Assembly: GCA_020055645.1 (NCBI GenBank)
Contig: CM034548.1
Coordinates: 9,052,001-9,116,000, forward strand
Source: Tomocerus qinae
Taxonomy: Eukaryota > Arthropoda > Collembola > Entomobryomorpha > Tomoceridae
Length of the DNA: 64,000 nt
Direction: 5' to 3'
The notes below the pieces were generated by a model that saw only the letters and a list, made by a program, of their open reading frames with translations, did no database searches and was not told the DNA's origin. A program made the position numbers and the translations under genes. Every line of letters starts with the position of its first letter. Position 1 is the first letter of the stretch. Below are positions 15,793 through 30,700 of the stretch, in pieces.

Positions 15793-18700
15793 ATGTCAGA
15801 AAATGAAGATGCTCCCACTAACACAGGACTTGGCTCTTGCGAGTGCGAGAGTGGTGGTCCACATACTTGTGCCATGCAAGATAGTATGACTACTGAAGAA
15901 TCTCCAGAAGCAGCGAGGACGGAGACTGAAGCCGGCACTTATGACCATGAAGATTCAGCTCTGCCAAATATTAAACCTGAAGACTCTGAAATTCAGTCCG
16001 AATCTCTTTCAGAAGACAATATTGACAGTAACCAACTCACCACTATAAGGTATTGATACGGAATACATTCTTCTTATTTGAGAATAATATTTTTACTATA
16101 TATTTCGCAATATATATAGTTGTAATATATTTGAGTACTACTTGAGATTATACTTAGGTAGTATGTTTCGATGTGTTTATAGGGTCTGTAGCTTACCATT
16201 TTATCCACTGTTCCATTCTTTTTACTTAGATTGATACAATTATTAACTGTAATAACTTCATGCTGCCTAATTACTAATCAGGTTGCTATAAAGGTTGGCT
16301 TAAATATCGCGTAATATGTTCTATGCAGTAGGTTCATGAATTATATAACCAGATGCCTTTTCAAATACACTACAAAAATTAAAATAGTGGTCTTAGCAAT
16401 GTCCATTTGAGTTTCATTCAAGCTGGAATATTGAAGTGTAGTACATGTACAATGATATACAAGAGACTTATGTAAAATGTTATATTATCTGTATAATGTG
16501 AGAAACGAGAATCTGTCTACTGTCCTAAGTAATGAATGCAAGACAAGGACAAACCACAAGCAAGGCACAAAGCAATACGCCAAGTACTTTACGTATTCAG
16601 GAGTTTGATACCAATTCAATTATGTTGATTTATCCTTTTCAGAATTTCTTTAAATATAGCATAAAAGAACATGAGTTGTTGGGCAAAACATGATCATCTC
16701 CGCAGCTTCATCGTGAGTTTCGCGAGTCATGACAAAATCCGAACTCCGAGCCGAATCGCTTTAAAAAGAGTATCCTATCCCCTCCCGCACGATTGCACTG
16801 TAATACTTAGAGTACCTACCTATCCAAAGACAGACTCAGAAAGCACTTGGACCAAAAGGTGGAAAATTATGATTTTATCACTTATCTCCATTCTCCAAAG
16901 ATATTTTAACATTGTAGAGTGTAATTTAAAAGCCCTAAAATGGTAAAACTTGAGTGCGGACAATGATATCGAAAGGTAATTATTAATTAAGATAATAATT
17001 TTATACGTAAACCAAAAGTGGTTTTACGCCACAATTTGCAATATTTAAATATTAGAGGTTCGAACTATAAATAAAAATATTATTATCTACAATTCTTAAA
17101 GAACTTTTCACCTTTCCTGCTTTTGGCACATTTTTCTTTATCTGTAGACTCTGTTGGTCTCTTGGATGGTCTCGCAAGAGATACAATACATTTAAAAAAT
17201 TAAGGGAACCGCACAGTTTCTGAAATAGTGGAAGCATGGTTTCGAGTAGGAAATGGCACGATAAGGACGAGCTCTTATTTCTATCCTTAATGTTTTATTA
17301 CGTTTAAGCATTAATCGCATTGGCTTCATTAACATATAAAGTCAGATACTTCATTTAAAAAATAAAGCTCTGGTGAAATAATACAAAATTTGCATGCACA
17401 GTGATAGAAGTGTTAGGTTGCATAATATATTTGCCAACTCCACACAAGAATGGATTTTTTAGTTCTGAAATGACGTAGGTATCCCAGGGATGTAAATATT
17501 ATCGGTCTCCTAGCTATGTAAAATCGATTATATAATCGACATGCATTGCCTCGTCACTCCTCAGGACTCTTTAATTCTCCCCGTGTATTACCATGTATGT
17601 TATCTATAAGTTGACGTTGATACGAATTCCGTTCTCACTACAATAAGCATCAAAACGCCGCATAGTTGTTGGATTACAATTACAATTCACCAACTGTTGC
17701 AATCGCAGATTTGGAAGCCAAGCTGTATCCACCCATCATATCAATTTACTTTACAATATAATATGGACCTTCGAATATTTGTAGAGAAGCACAAAATAAG
17801 GGTGTCTATCTACACATAATATTTGCTATGCACATTCCTTTGATGACTGGGATGTGGGACTTGGTGCCTTGCCTATAAACGTAAGTGGGACGATGAGTCA
17901 TGCTTGTAATGATTATCTCAGTACCTGTATAGTTGACATAATAATGAAAGAGCATAAATTGGTGGATAAACAATGAATCCAAGATGACTCATTGCGAAAT
18001 TGACGTGACATGTACAGTAGATAACTACTCTCATTGAGCAATAAAACTCTTGCCTAGCCATGCTTAACGAAACAACCCAGGCAGATGTAATGTGTTCGGC
18101 TTTATGCATTTTGACAAAAAGAAGAGTTCCGGTGCTGCTGACTGGCGAATTGGCAGTTCTCCGTTTGTTGGGTTTATTTGTATTATGGTTACTACTCTTT
18201 ATTATTGTTATTACTTGCCAGAGCTGCATGCATTGAGCTATGCTTCAACAGAGTTCACAGCACTGTAAACTTTCCAAACAATAAAAATGATGCTTGCTTC
18301 TTTCTGCATAGCTATAATTAATAACTAATAATATTAATATGGATGCTAACCTAATCCCATTACTGTAGGTACTTCGAACTATATAGTAGATGCATCCATA
18401 TCAAGGGAATGATGCATTTACTGCTAACTGTCAGGTATGCACTTTTCTCTGAGACTGACTGCATGGGACATATTTACCTGAAATTTATGCATACAGTATT
18501 TAATTTGAAAGTACATATATCCATGTAAAACTATTTTCTACACAACAACCATAAGTGATATCCAAATTGTGCTATTAATAGAAGTCGTAAAAGGAGAAAT
18601 TAATATTTAACCATTTTATTTTTTGTATGCCAGCATTAGTCGTCCTAAATTTTAACACATTTTCATCAACTTCTCAACTTTCATTTAAACGGTATTAATT

Positions 18701-21700
18701 AGTAAGCACACTACATTCAAGTTCTACCCTATACCTTACGTTTATACATATTAAGTATTACTTTCCCAAATAAAAAACATATTTCGCAAAGAATTACATA
18801 ATATGATGATAGTAAGTAACAGTGAATTTTTATAGTATGATTTTTCTGTTACCCTTTCATTCTAACAAATTCCTTTTATATCTAACAATAAGTAGGCAAC
18901 CTAAGCAGGAACAGTAAAATGATTAGCCAACTTCCCTCCCTTGATCAGTTCTGTCTGAAGAGTAAATTCGATTATATTTTCGCTTTACTTTTTAACTACA
19001 ATAAATGCCTGGATAAAATATTGCCTACTTCTACCAGCTACTAGAATTTAGAAGTATAATTAGAGGAATCCCAAATTGCATGCATCCTATATCGTTATGA
19101 TTAAATGTATACCATATAGTAGACGTTTGTGAGATCATATTCAAGCAAATTGCTCATCTTCTAAATAGGATTTCAACTTGAACTGCCAAAAAAGTCTCGG
19201 TTAGTGTTAAATATGAATTATGAATTCATAATGAGGATTCTAGACTTCTGGAGCTTAGAATATGCTAAACAGGATAACACAATGTCCCATACAAATATAA
19301 ACTTTCATGGCATCTGTTCATGACCAGATCATCACAGATATTTATTATATAATAAATGCAATCACTTATTTCAAACTATGAATCGTTGATATTCTCATCG
19401 TTATTGTTCCCTCTAAATATGAATATCATATCTAATTGTAACTACTTTTATACAAAATGTTGTTGAGGGTGACATAAAAGTGCTGCAGAGAGGTAGAGAG
19501 CGTGTTTTACTGGTGATGATAGTGAGGTGATCTCTGAACAACCGCAGGCTGGGTGTAATGGATGAAAGATTTCCTTTCACTAGAACATCCTCCCCAGCAA
19601 TTGTTTTGTGGATGCTTTTTTGTGCATTTTTGGATTGGTACGTGTGTTGAGATCGCTGGTGCATGAACTGCATGGTTTCTCATCTGACTCATAGAAAATC
19701 GAATCTCAGCTCAACCTCATCAAAACTTACCTTCCGTGGTTCGTATTATTTAATGTTTGGATTGCAAACTGCTTAGGTGTGGCGTTCTGTTTACATTTAC
19801 CTTTGTAATTCAGTTGAACCAGTAAATTTTAATTCCACTTATGGCACAGTCTGGCTTTTCCATAAGTAAAACTCGTTTCTTTAATTGTGATCAATTGTGC
19901 ACGTGTAATTATGTGACATTCTCAATTACGAACTTGGGGATTTCCGCTTGTCAACTTCTACTAATCGTGAACTAATAACTGTAATCAGCATCATCGATGC
20001 ACAAATCCACTCTGCCTGGCAATAAATTGACGCACATGGTACATGAACTTGAATCCTTGTGAATCCACTTAACAAAATTCCAAGACTTTTGTTTTCTTCG
20101 AAATTGCATCCTAAAGATGCCTAGTGACGAACATTGCCGATCTAATTTGTGGGTAGCTAACAAGTTCAATAGGGTTGTTGGTGGCTATGGAAGTGCAGTT
20201 AACGTATCTAAGCAATTTGGACAAGGTGTACTGCTCTCCTGTTTTACATCTCAATAGTAGCCACTGTTCTACTACCTAACATTGTGACAAAACTTGTTTT
20301 CATGCGTATGAATTTTCCTGCAACGTGTGTATAGATTGTAAATGAGAGGTAGTAGAATTAAAAATATAAAGTACCTATGAAACGAACTTGTGGCATATAT
20401 TTTTGATATAAAACATGACCCTTGCTACCCTTGCATATTTCCACTGCGAACACATTCTACATGTTACGCACAGATCTTCCAGAAGACTCATCTGTACCCT
20501 CCGTCTTATAAAAAATTTTGAGTCAAGAGTTTTTTTAACTTAAATTATGCTCGCAAAAAATTTCTTTGTTATCAAGGGCTTGTTGGTCAGCAATTGATAG
20601 TGTTCATTTGCTTCTTGCGTGATAAGATGCATTGAAATACACTGCTTTTATTTTATCAGAAGTTATTACACAGTGTTGGCCATCAACTAGTATTTTCTAC
20701 GTTTACCTCTGGAGTACAAATTAAGTTTCCTGACAATCATACCTCAAATTGTGCGACGATCATCTTTTAAAAACAGCAAGACAATGTTTCTCTAAATTAG
20801 ATTACATTTCTGTTTAGAAATAATAGAGATTGTTTTAGAAAATTGTGGCTAGGACTTCCTAAAGCAGTTGTTGGTGTCACGCCTTGTTTCGCTTGACCGT
20901 TTCTAACCCTAGTGAAGTACAGCTACCATTTATGTGCTTTTGTCGCCATTTTGTGTAATTATTTACATTAAAAGCAAAGCATCTCTGGATCATGAATTTT
21001 AACCTTCATTGTTCTTTACATTGACTTTACTCACAGGAAGCGAGGATTTGTTCTTGCATATTATTATCTCGGTAACCACTCAAGTGTCTTAAGAATTTGT
21101 CAAGATATTCAAAGTGATTTTAGTTGACAAATCAAAATGCACTCATTGTCAACAATAAGAGTTTAACTATCAACAAGTAGGGAATTCTTTTCTATGTCTA
21201 TTCTAATTATTGGAGTACCTGTACAATGATGTAATAATGGGAGTGAGGAAGACAACTTAAGACAAGAATAAGAATACAATGGCTAGTAACCTATCCTCTG
21301 TTCTGCTACGTGAAATCAAAGAATAGATCAAATCAGGTGCTTCACTACAAGAAGTTCTTCATCCGTAACATTTCCGTTTGGCCAGCATAATTTCCTCTGC
21401 CTGTTTATACCTTGAGGATTTTAATTTTTAAATATTTACATTTAGTTCATTGCACAACAACCAACAGACACATAAATACAACAAATTTGTCTCTTAAGAA
21501 TATGTCAGATTTTACGTCGTGTACTTAAAACTATAAGACCTTGTCTTGAAACGTGAAGTTTTCGGGACTATAAGTACTTTATTGTTGTTCTTACTTTGTG
21601 GAGTTCTATTCAATAGCTAATAAGCTACTTACTATAATGCTTACTGAGTGCTTGAATATTAGAATCTGCTTTCCAAGGAAGCCCCGTAAAGTTACTCACA

Positions 21701-24700
21701 GTGAATTTCCCCCATCAAGTTTGCCTATTTCTTTATCACCGCCTCAATTAGCCTTCCTCGTTCCGCCACCTCCAGCTCCATCACCAGCAGAACGTAAACG
21801 AGTTCGAGTTCGAGCTGGAAAAAGTACTAAAAAAGCGTTTCTAAAGGCCTTGGCCGAAGGGTGAGCTTCTAATAACATTCTAACAATATTGCCATAACAT
21901 ATAAAAACTATTAACAAATTGAAAGACAATTATACCCTGGACTCTGTCTGAGATGCTTCAGGTCCACTGTTTTTAATCTTTGAGAAAATCGCTTTATATT
22001 TCGGAATTGCTCTTCTGGTTTGACTACAAACAATCTCAGTCAAGTCAAAAAACATAATTTAGCTATCACACAACTGAATATCTTATAATTAATACACAAA
22101 CTTTCCGTAACTGAATTTGAGAATTTGTGATTTCAATGTATAAATATTACATAGTACCCACTTTTTTCAAATCTCTATTTTCATACAAATTAAAAGCTAT
22201 ATGGCTCTTGATGTTCGCAATCCTCATTAACCAATTCCTTTCCTGCTGCATATACAATATATATGTGCCAACTCAAATTTATATTACTTATATATTATTA
22301 TTTATTACATGCAACTAAGTCAAGTATGTATGCATTGTATCTAGTTAGATATATAGCAAACAAAGAATAAAATGCATAATCATCTTGAACTTATACTTAC
22401 AACAATAAAAATATAGTTTATAGCCATATATATGTACTACACTTGCAAGAAAACTAATGGAAAGAGAAGGAAATGCAACTCGTTGTGTACTTTATTCTAT
22501 ACAGCCTTATTAATTATATGAATAGTGCATCTCTTGGCAATTACACAGAAGAAATTACATTAAGAATTCATTTGCTGTGTAATTGTAATTTGCCTAGAGA
22601 GCTCCTTGTGTTAATATCAGTGGTATATCCTGAAAGATGAGATTTGTTGAGAATATTTCATTTCGTTCGTTGCATGAATGCCGACTGTTTGTTTGTTACA
22701 CTTACACGTCTAAGTCTAAACATTATGGTGGTTTTTTGAGTAGTATACCCTATCCTCAACTTCGTTTGCATTCTAGTATAGTTGTCGTGTAGTATTGACG
22801 TCGATTCGACTCGACACTGTAACAGCAATACAGTAAGTGTAGAAAAATGTTGAGATTGAAGACTATGCATGATAGGACCAGGATAGGGATCTAATGGCGA
22901 AATGATTGGTAGTGACTTTGAGTACCGATTACATGACCAAAAATAATTTGTCATCAAAATTAAATCATTTCATCGTTGAGTTATATTTTTATTTTCATTG
23001 CATATATAAAAGATATAGGTAGGTTTGATTTAAAAAACGTCAAATGCTGTGCACATTGTTAACGACATTATTATCTCGAGTGATCATAGCTTTAGACAAT
23101 TTGAATGAATCCTTTCGAGGGATTTGGAAAAACCCTTTAATTTGAAAAAAATCTGTTTCTTTTCTGGTGGAGCATTTAAAAGTACCACACGAAAAAAATG
23201 GACAAGTATTACAACACGAAGTATAGAATACACAGGCAATTTGAACTGAATTTGCACAGATTAGTATAGTAGGTGAGAAGGTTTTACTTCACGTTTATTT
23301 TATTTTTGGGATGCACTGCTTTTTTGCATCATTTTTTCGGGAAAACCTCAATACAATATAATATATTAAGTAATGAATTAAGCCTTTTCAATAAATAGAA
23401 ACTTGAACGATATGTTGTATGAAAAATTACTAATTCAGGTTGCATCTCATGATTTCCCCCATTCGGCCACGTATGAGTGAACTTACAACTTTCAGTTTCA
23501 ATTCGACGTTGTTTGCCGCATGTATGTATTCAGCTTATTAAGTAGAATAGCTTAACAATTAGATCCGTTTGAAATTTGTTTACTACAAGTAGCAGTAAGT
23601 ATTACATGAGTATTATGTACAGTTTCTGCACTGCCTTACATTTACAATAGTTTTGACATGTAGGCATGCATTCAAATTGCAAAATAATTCATTAACTGTT
23701 ATTTAATATTATTTACAATAAACGTGTACATCAATAACTCCAGTAGCTTGTATAATAACTTGGAATGGAAGTTAAGAAGTAATAATTGTATGGTCGTAAT
23801 TTAGGATTTTCAGAATTAGTAAACCAAAGAATTTGGGTGTTTATTGCTCCAAATTCAATTGAATAATTTCATACATACTACTTGCAGCAAATCAGAACGG
23901 TGTTTGCTAGGGACTCAAATTAATAATCAATAAATCAATTTAGTGATTAGTTTTACTGTATATAGTAATATATTATACTCCAAGAGCTACTGAACGAAAC
24001 GTGTATAGGACGAGATTATCAATTGCAGAGATAAACTAAATAAATAAACACAATTTTGTGCGAATAAAAAACAAGGGATTATCAGAGTGCTGGTTTTGCC
24101 TGATAACGGTAACGGTGTATGTGCATCAATTGGAAATTGGAACTCACAGAACGCAACATATGCAATGCACTTGGACTTCTATGCATTTGAGAAGGGCCGT
24201 CAGTTAGGGTTAAATTACTGTTAGTCATTCACTAATTGGTCAAAAATAAGACCGTTTAAGTTGAAAAGATCACCTTTTATTTTGCGATATAATTATTCAA
24301 CAAATTATGCATGTTTGGTCGTTTTGGCCAAAAGCCATTTCAACTTCAATCCTTTTAACCGGCTTGGTTTAATCGACGAAAGTTGAACACCGTTTATGTG
24401 AGGTTTATGCTAATACTGTAATAACTGTAATATTATGTCAATAATGTCAATTCTGTCTTTTATCGCAAATTAATTGTAAACATCAGTTTCAGTTCTCTGA
24501 AATGTACGCACATCTTTTGAGTTGGCAAGTCTACATCAAGTCGTAATGATCGTGCCTTCACAGTATTTTAGGACAATTGAGTAGATACTGGACTGTTCGA
24601 CGAATTGTTGGAGTTCGCTTACTTAGCATGATTCCCACAGCATAAAAAATGAACATAATAAAGTCATGTAAGTCTACTCATTCATGTATCTCATATTGCA

Positions 24701-27700
24701 CTGTAACTACGAAAAAAGCGGACGTCACAGGAGGATATTACTATACTTAGGCCGCAAAATATGTAATAGAATACCGATGCCTAAAAATAAATTCATACTA
24801 TACTGCTGTAGGAATAATCTTGTTTATATTATAATTTCATTATCACATATGTAGTCATATTCAGAGTTTGAATAAATAAATTCTTAAGCGGAGGAGATTC
24901 GTGGTATTTTATATTGTCGTGTAAATGAATTTTCGTGAGTCATATTTAACACAGCTCATCAGGATATTGTACATACATAGTGACGACCTGCAAAAAGAAA
25001 TGTTTCATTGAGGTGTACGTCTATACTCCTCTATTGTTAGTTTTGTCTTCACAAGATAAAGTCTACGTAGAATACTTTAAGGAATACCGAGAACTTTATA
25101 CTCGTACTAAGCACATGTAATAAAATTCAGGATTTTTTCCATTTACGACTTAATGTTACTATGTGCTTAACTTCTACGTGGTAAACACCAGCGGCAGTTT
25201 TCTAAGTTGTCTTAGCTTACATAGGTTTCTCATTAGGAAAGTTGTGCATCAATGCATGTATTATAAAGTGAGACTTACAAACAGCTTCAGTTTGTCTACG
25301 ACCATTGTCGTATTGTTTTGTATTACAATTTACATTACTTAGTTAACATTTCTATTTTAAATCCTCTGGTGTATTTAAATTAATATTTGCAGCCGGACAT
25401 AATCGTCTACCCATTACAAATAGTGCAAAGTTTTTCCGTTTAACTATATTGTGATTTTAATTAAAATTCCGAGAAATAATTGTCGTGGCTCGTCTCTCTA
25501 ATAGGTTCTTTGTTATTGTGGTATAAAATAGTGTTTAGTTCCGCAAAATAACAGACAGTACAAATTTTGGTTGAACTTAGTGGATAAGAAATTGTTTTAG
25601 TGTTACATTGAGATTACGTATGCAATAAAAAATGTTACCAGAAGTATTTAAATCAATAACCAAACGTTACAATGATCTCATGCACAAACCTCGGTTAGTT
25701 TCAATTTCTGAAACCACACCAAGAGATTAATCATCGATTAATTATGCATAGCCACATCTCCCAAAACTAAAGTCTTTATTAACTCAATTAATTGTGTTTC
25801 AGCTTGGAGAAGGATGGCAATGCAGACTTTTTTGAGAGATTCTCTTCCATCCGAATTCAATATGAGACAAGTGAGAAAAAGACTATTCAAGAATTTGAGT
25901 TCAAGCCAGATGAAACTGATGGAGCGGTGACGGATCAACTTTGGCCAACTCTTGGTGGTTGGAATGTAAGTTATAATTCTTTTCCATTAAGTTATAAATA
26001 TGTAATGAACCTAAGTTAATTAACCAAGCACCTCTGAATATCTTGCACTCATAGAAGGTTATTAAAATACTCCGGTACAAAAGATCTCATTACCATTACT
26101 AAACGCTTATGTATACACAGTTGAAGCTCACATTGTCAAGGGAAGCGTGGTAGAAACAATAAAAAATATTTAACTTAATCATAGAGTTGTGAGAATTTCA
26201 ATATAAATGGCAAACTAATTGTAAAGTCAGAATTATCGGCTCATTTACATGGTTTTCAGATAGCAAAGATAATTATGTCTACACTCTAGAAACACATCCT
26301 GGAATTTTTCAGTAGCTGCTATAATGCTCCACTATCGACGGTTATTTATAATTCCGTTGGACATTGGATGCAACGAAAGGTAGTAAAATATTACTAGGTT
26401 TCAGTACATACATCGTCTCAATGTTTGAATTATTCATGCTAATTAGGTTTTTCACTTATTGTTATTATAATAAGCTGTAAGAATTCTCACTACACATGCT
26501 CATAAGACGTTATGATTGGAACTCCTAATTTACTCTTGTTTGCAACTTCACAACTGCAACAAACCACTTTTAATGTAATTTAGAAGTACACTGTCTGTAT
26601 TGCATATAGTTAGGTATTTAAAAATAAAAGTGCATGCGAATTATTGCAATAGACAGTGCCACAGCGTTCATTTAAATCAATGGTCAATGCCGGAGAAATG
26701 ACAATGAAATCATCTCTCGTTTAGATCATTTGAGTTCATTTGTATAATTCATGCCAGACTGATCATGTAAATAAGTCTTAAGTAGGTATTTATGTCATAA
26801 TGATATCATTCTGTAGGGATAGGTTAGGGAAATGTGCAAAGTTTATAACTTGATAGCAAAGTAATGTATAACTGCAAGTGTCAAGTAATTACTACATGGC
26901 TTTGAGAGAGGGGAATATTTTAGAGTGAAGTAGCCATGAGTAAATATAAATTGCTATTGAATTGGCTTGAATCTTGTTAACCTCCGTCATCTGAACTAGT
27001 TAATGTCTACTCACTTGTTTATTTAAGGCCAGCACGTCAAGAATTGTAAATAATCAAAATCCCATCTATTGTGGGCTCGGTAATGCAATTAAGAAGACTT
27101 AGCGATATTGTGATGGAGTAATGAAGAGTAGGCTTCATGTTAATGTCGATTTGACAAAGAGGTATATACTCTAGTTATTGGTGTCATGTCTTGACTCTTG
27201 ACAGATCAAAATAAACAGTACATCGTACTATGGAAATATAAAATTGAGATCATTTCACTTCACTTGTAAATTGAAAGGATCTGAGTTTGTGCAAGTAAAG
27301 TATATTCAAAAGCTTAAGCCAGACATTACTCATATGAATTCCATTCCCAAGTGCGGAATACAAGAGCATCCATAAATATAATTTTTCATATTGTACTAGG
27401 TACTGTTATTTTAACTAATATAAAGCCCTATTCATCCATGGAGGGCTAAAGAGTTAGTCAACCACAGAGTCGTAATGGACACATAATTTTATCATCATTG
27501 AGCCAATTTAAACACTTTATGAAGTTTAAAAACGTTTACAAATTGAGAGTGAAGAAGTATATCAGCCTCAAAACAGTGGCTGATGTTGGAGTCGAGGTTT
27601 ATATTATCTAATAGCACTTTGTGTAAATATATCACTAGAAAGATCAAGTGCTGTACTAGAAGATGGTTTAGTACATTATACTTGCATTTGCTCGTCCTAA

Positions 27701-30700
27701 CTATAATTAGAAAAGATTCGCCTAACATACTTGCGCCCTGCTTGGTTCTATCTACGTAGTCAAGATTTCGGCCAACCAGTCTCAGAACTCTAGAGTAAAA
27801 GTTCTATTTCGTTGGGGAGACCGAATCAGAAAATTTGTTCATTATGCAGTTCTCTTCCCGAAGCCTTCGCCAAATCGTCTAATTTGTAGCATGCATGCAA
27901 CTTTGAATATAGGGCAGTAGGAAAGTATGCATTATTTTTTTTAGTTCACTTGTGTCTCACTCTCGCCTAATCCCGACTGTTACTTATTACTTTTGTTTCT
28001 TAAAGCATATTTTTAATTGTGAACTCCATGAGACTCATTTCTTCATTTAATCCCAACAAATTATTACGTGCAGTGACAATTTTCATCAAAAATAAACTCT
28101 AAATTGTAGCTTTGAGCTGCGTCTGTGACAAATTATATAATAAAAAGCAATGAGCCGCTTAAAAATATTGCGAAAAAACTTTGCAGCCCGCAGATTTGAC
28201 TCTGAGGATGGAGGAGGGACCCTGCGTCGTAAAGTGACAGTATGGGCAGCGGATTTGTCCCTTTCAAAAAGCATTGTGCTTGATTTCCACTACAGATTGA
28301 TTATTTTGTGCAGAATGCTATGAATATATAGAATTGATTTATCCTGTTATTGGTTGTTTAGGTTGATGATTTGTATGGAGAAGTCCTGTATGCACTGGTG
28401 CACACCATCAGAACGCGAGAGCAGCCAACTGAGTCAGATGGATTGATTATTCACCTGCAACAAGTTTTCCATGTCGACAATGACAAACATCAAAAGCTCC
28501 TGCAGACGGCCAGAGAAAAACAGGTACCTACTAAAACTGATGTTCATAATAATAAATGAATAGGCATGAGTGGAGGTAGCAATTATTATACAGCTACGAG
28601 GCACGAGGTAGAAATGGCAAGTGCTTACTATAAATAAATATTCATTCCCTTCAGTTGTCTCATATCACCCTGTAGATCTACCAACTGAACCTTACCAAAC
28701 ACATATTATAGCTGTACCTACTATTATGTGTGCATACGAATAGTATGTTAATTAGGTGCAGGTATGATTATAGTGGATCGGGTCGAGTTAGACCTATCGC
28801 TATGTCCATCAGGCTTCAAATAATAATATGCTCATTTCGTATACATTTGTTTGTACTGTTAGAAAAAATGCTTACTTAATTCTGAACACGAATGAATTCT
28901 ATCGTGCTAGATAATGTACTTAATTCTCTGTGGAACTTGAATTGGGATTTATTAATAACATCATGGCTATGACTATACATTACATGGAACAGCAGCAGTG
29001 ATGAAGTAATCATGCATTAATTAGAAACATAAAAGTTTCTGTATAAATGGAGGAAATAAAATGCTTGTATTTTTCAGGCATACGGAGTTTATGCCTTTAT
29101 TAGGACTTCTGTCTACACTAATATGATTACACTAAGTACAGATTGTACATTTTGGAAACTTTTACGCATTTAGGTTGACCGCATTTTTCCTGATAGTTTT
29201 AACTGGGTAAAAACGTAAGTAATTCTCCTTAAGTAGTCGGCTATTAATCAGGAAGTTATAATATTAGTAAATACTGGCCTACAATCGTTAACTCGTTATC
29301 ACATTCACCGGATGTAGGTTTTAAGTGTTAGTAAGATATTCTTTGGTCATCGTAATTCCAATGCCAATGTACAAACCTTATATGTGTCGGCTATTCATAT
29401 GATTAATTACTAATTATGTGCGTGCGCTAAACGAGTGTACTAAATTAATTTGATTTGCAAAATTTGTCGTATATTGCTATTTTTCGTGTCTTATCATACG
29501 CACATCGGTATGGTTCTGAAGTTAAATTAGAAATTTAATTTAAAAAATGTATTTTATATCTGGAGCCTGAGTTTGATTTATTCCGAAGAAATCTATACAT
29601 GCATGAATATTGGATTCGAATGATGCTTTGCTTAAGTATTAATAAATAAATAGGACAGAAATCAATATTAGTTTTAGTTAGTCGTACAGGGATCGATACA
29701 CTTTGGTAGTCAGATATTTTTAGTAGATATCGGATTTATCTAGTTGACTAGAATAGCAAATTTGCATAGAAGTATGCCTAGTGAGGTAAGGCATTAGGGA
29801 ATTAGAATGCATGTGACTGTCGGGTATCCTTTTTAACACTTAAGATATCTAAAAATAGCATGAAGCAAAAAGGTCTTAGACAATCTTGTCGCTGTATGAG
29901 AGAATCGGCGTATATTCATCGGCAACGAATACTGACAGTGAGTGTTCTTTTTAACTGTCAAATAAAATGTTTTCTCATTTCTGCACTGCAGTGACCTTGT
30001 TACTCCATTTAGTATACCTAATTACTTATGAAAAGTTTAACTAATAACATCGCATATCAATTCTATGTAAATGCACATATGCATGTTAAAATGGAACCAA
30101 ACGTTGATTTTTAAAATAAACTAAGAACTCATTCGCAAAACCTTGGTTCTTCATTTCAAATAACGTTTAGATGAGTAATATGATTCTAATATAATATTAT
30201 CCAACATATATGCCATTTTTAGTTGACTTGCTTTATCAATAAAATGCAAAACTTTTGAGATTGTTGACACTTTCCCAATTCATCCATAAGAATTTTACCT
30301 TGTCTAATATAAAATGGCAAAAAATAAGGAAGAAAAAACAAAATAAGCCAGATATATAATACTTATAATTGCGTATTCAAAATGATTTACTAAAAGATCT
30401 ATCCGTGTCTCATTTTTTTGTCCATGATAATTTGTTATGACAACTGTGAGCATGTATGATGTCATTAAACACAGGAAGCTATAAATTGTATTATGAAAAT
30501 TTCAGGCTCCGCCAATGGTCTTAAATTTAGAAGTAGTGGAAGCAAAAGGACTCAAAGGAAAGGATGTCAATGGTTCGTTGCTTTGATTCATTATAATGAA
30601 GTATCATTTCTTCTACGAATTTAAATTAATTTATTCGACGAGGATGATTTTTTGATTTATGTTTGGCGACTTCTTTCTAAATTTCTTGATATTGAGGGGT

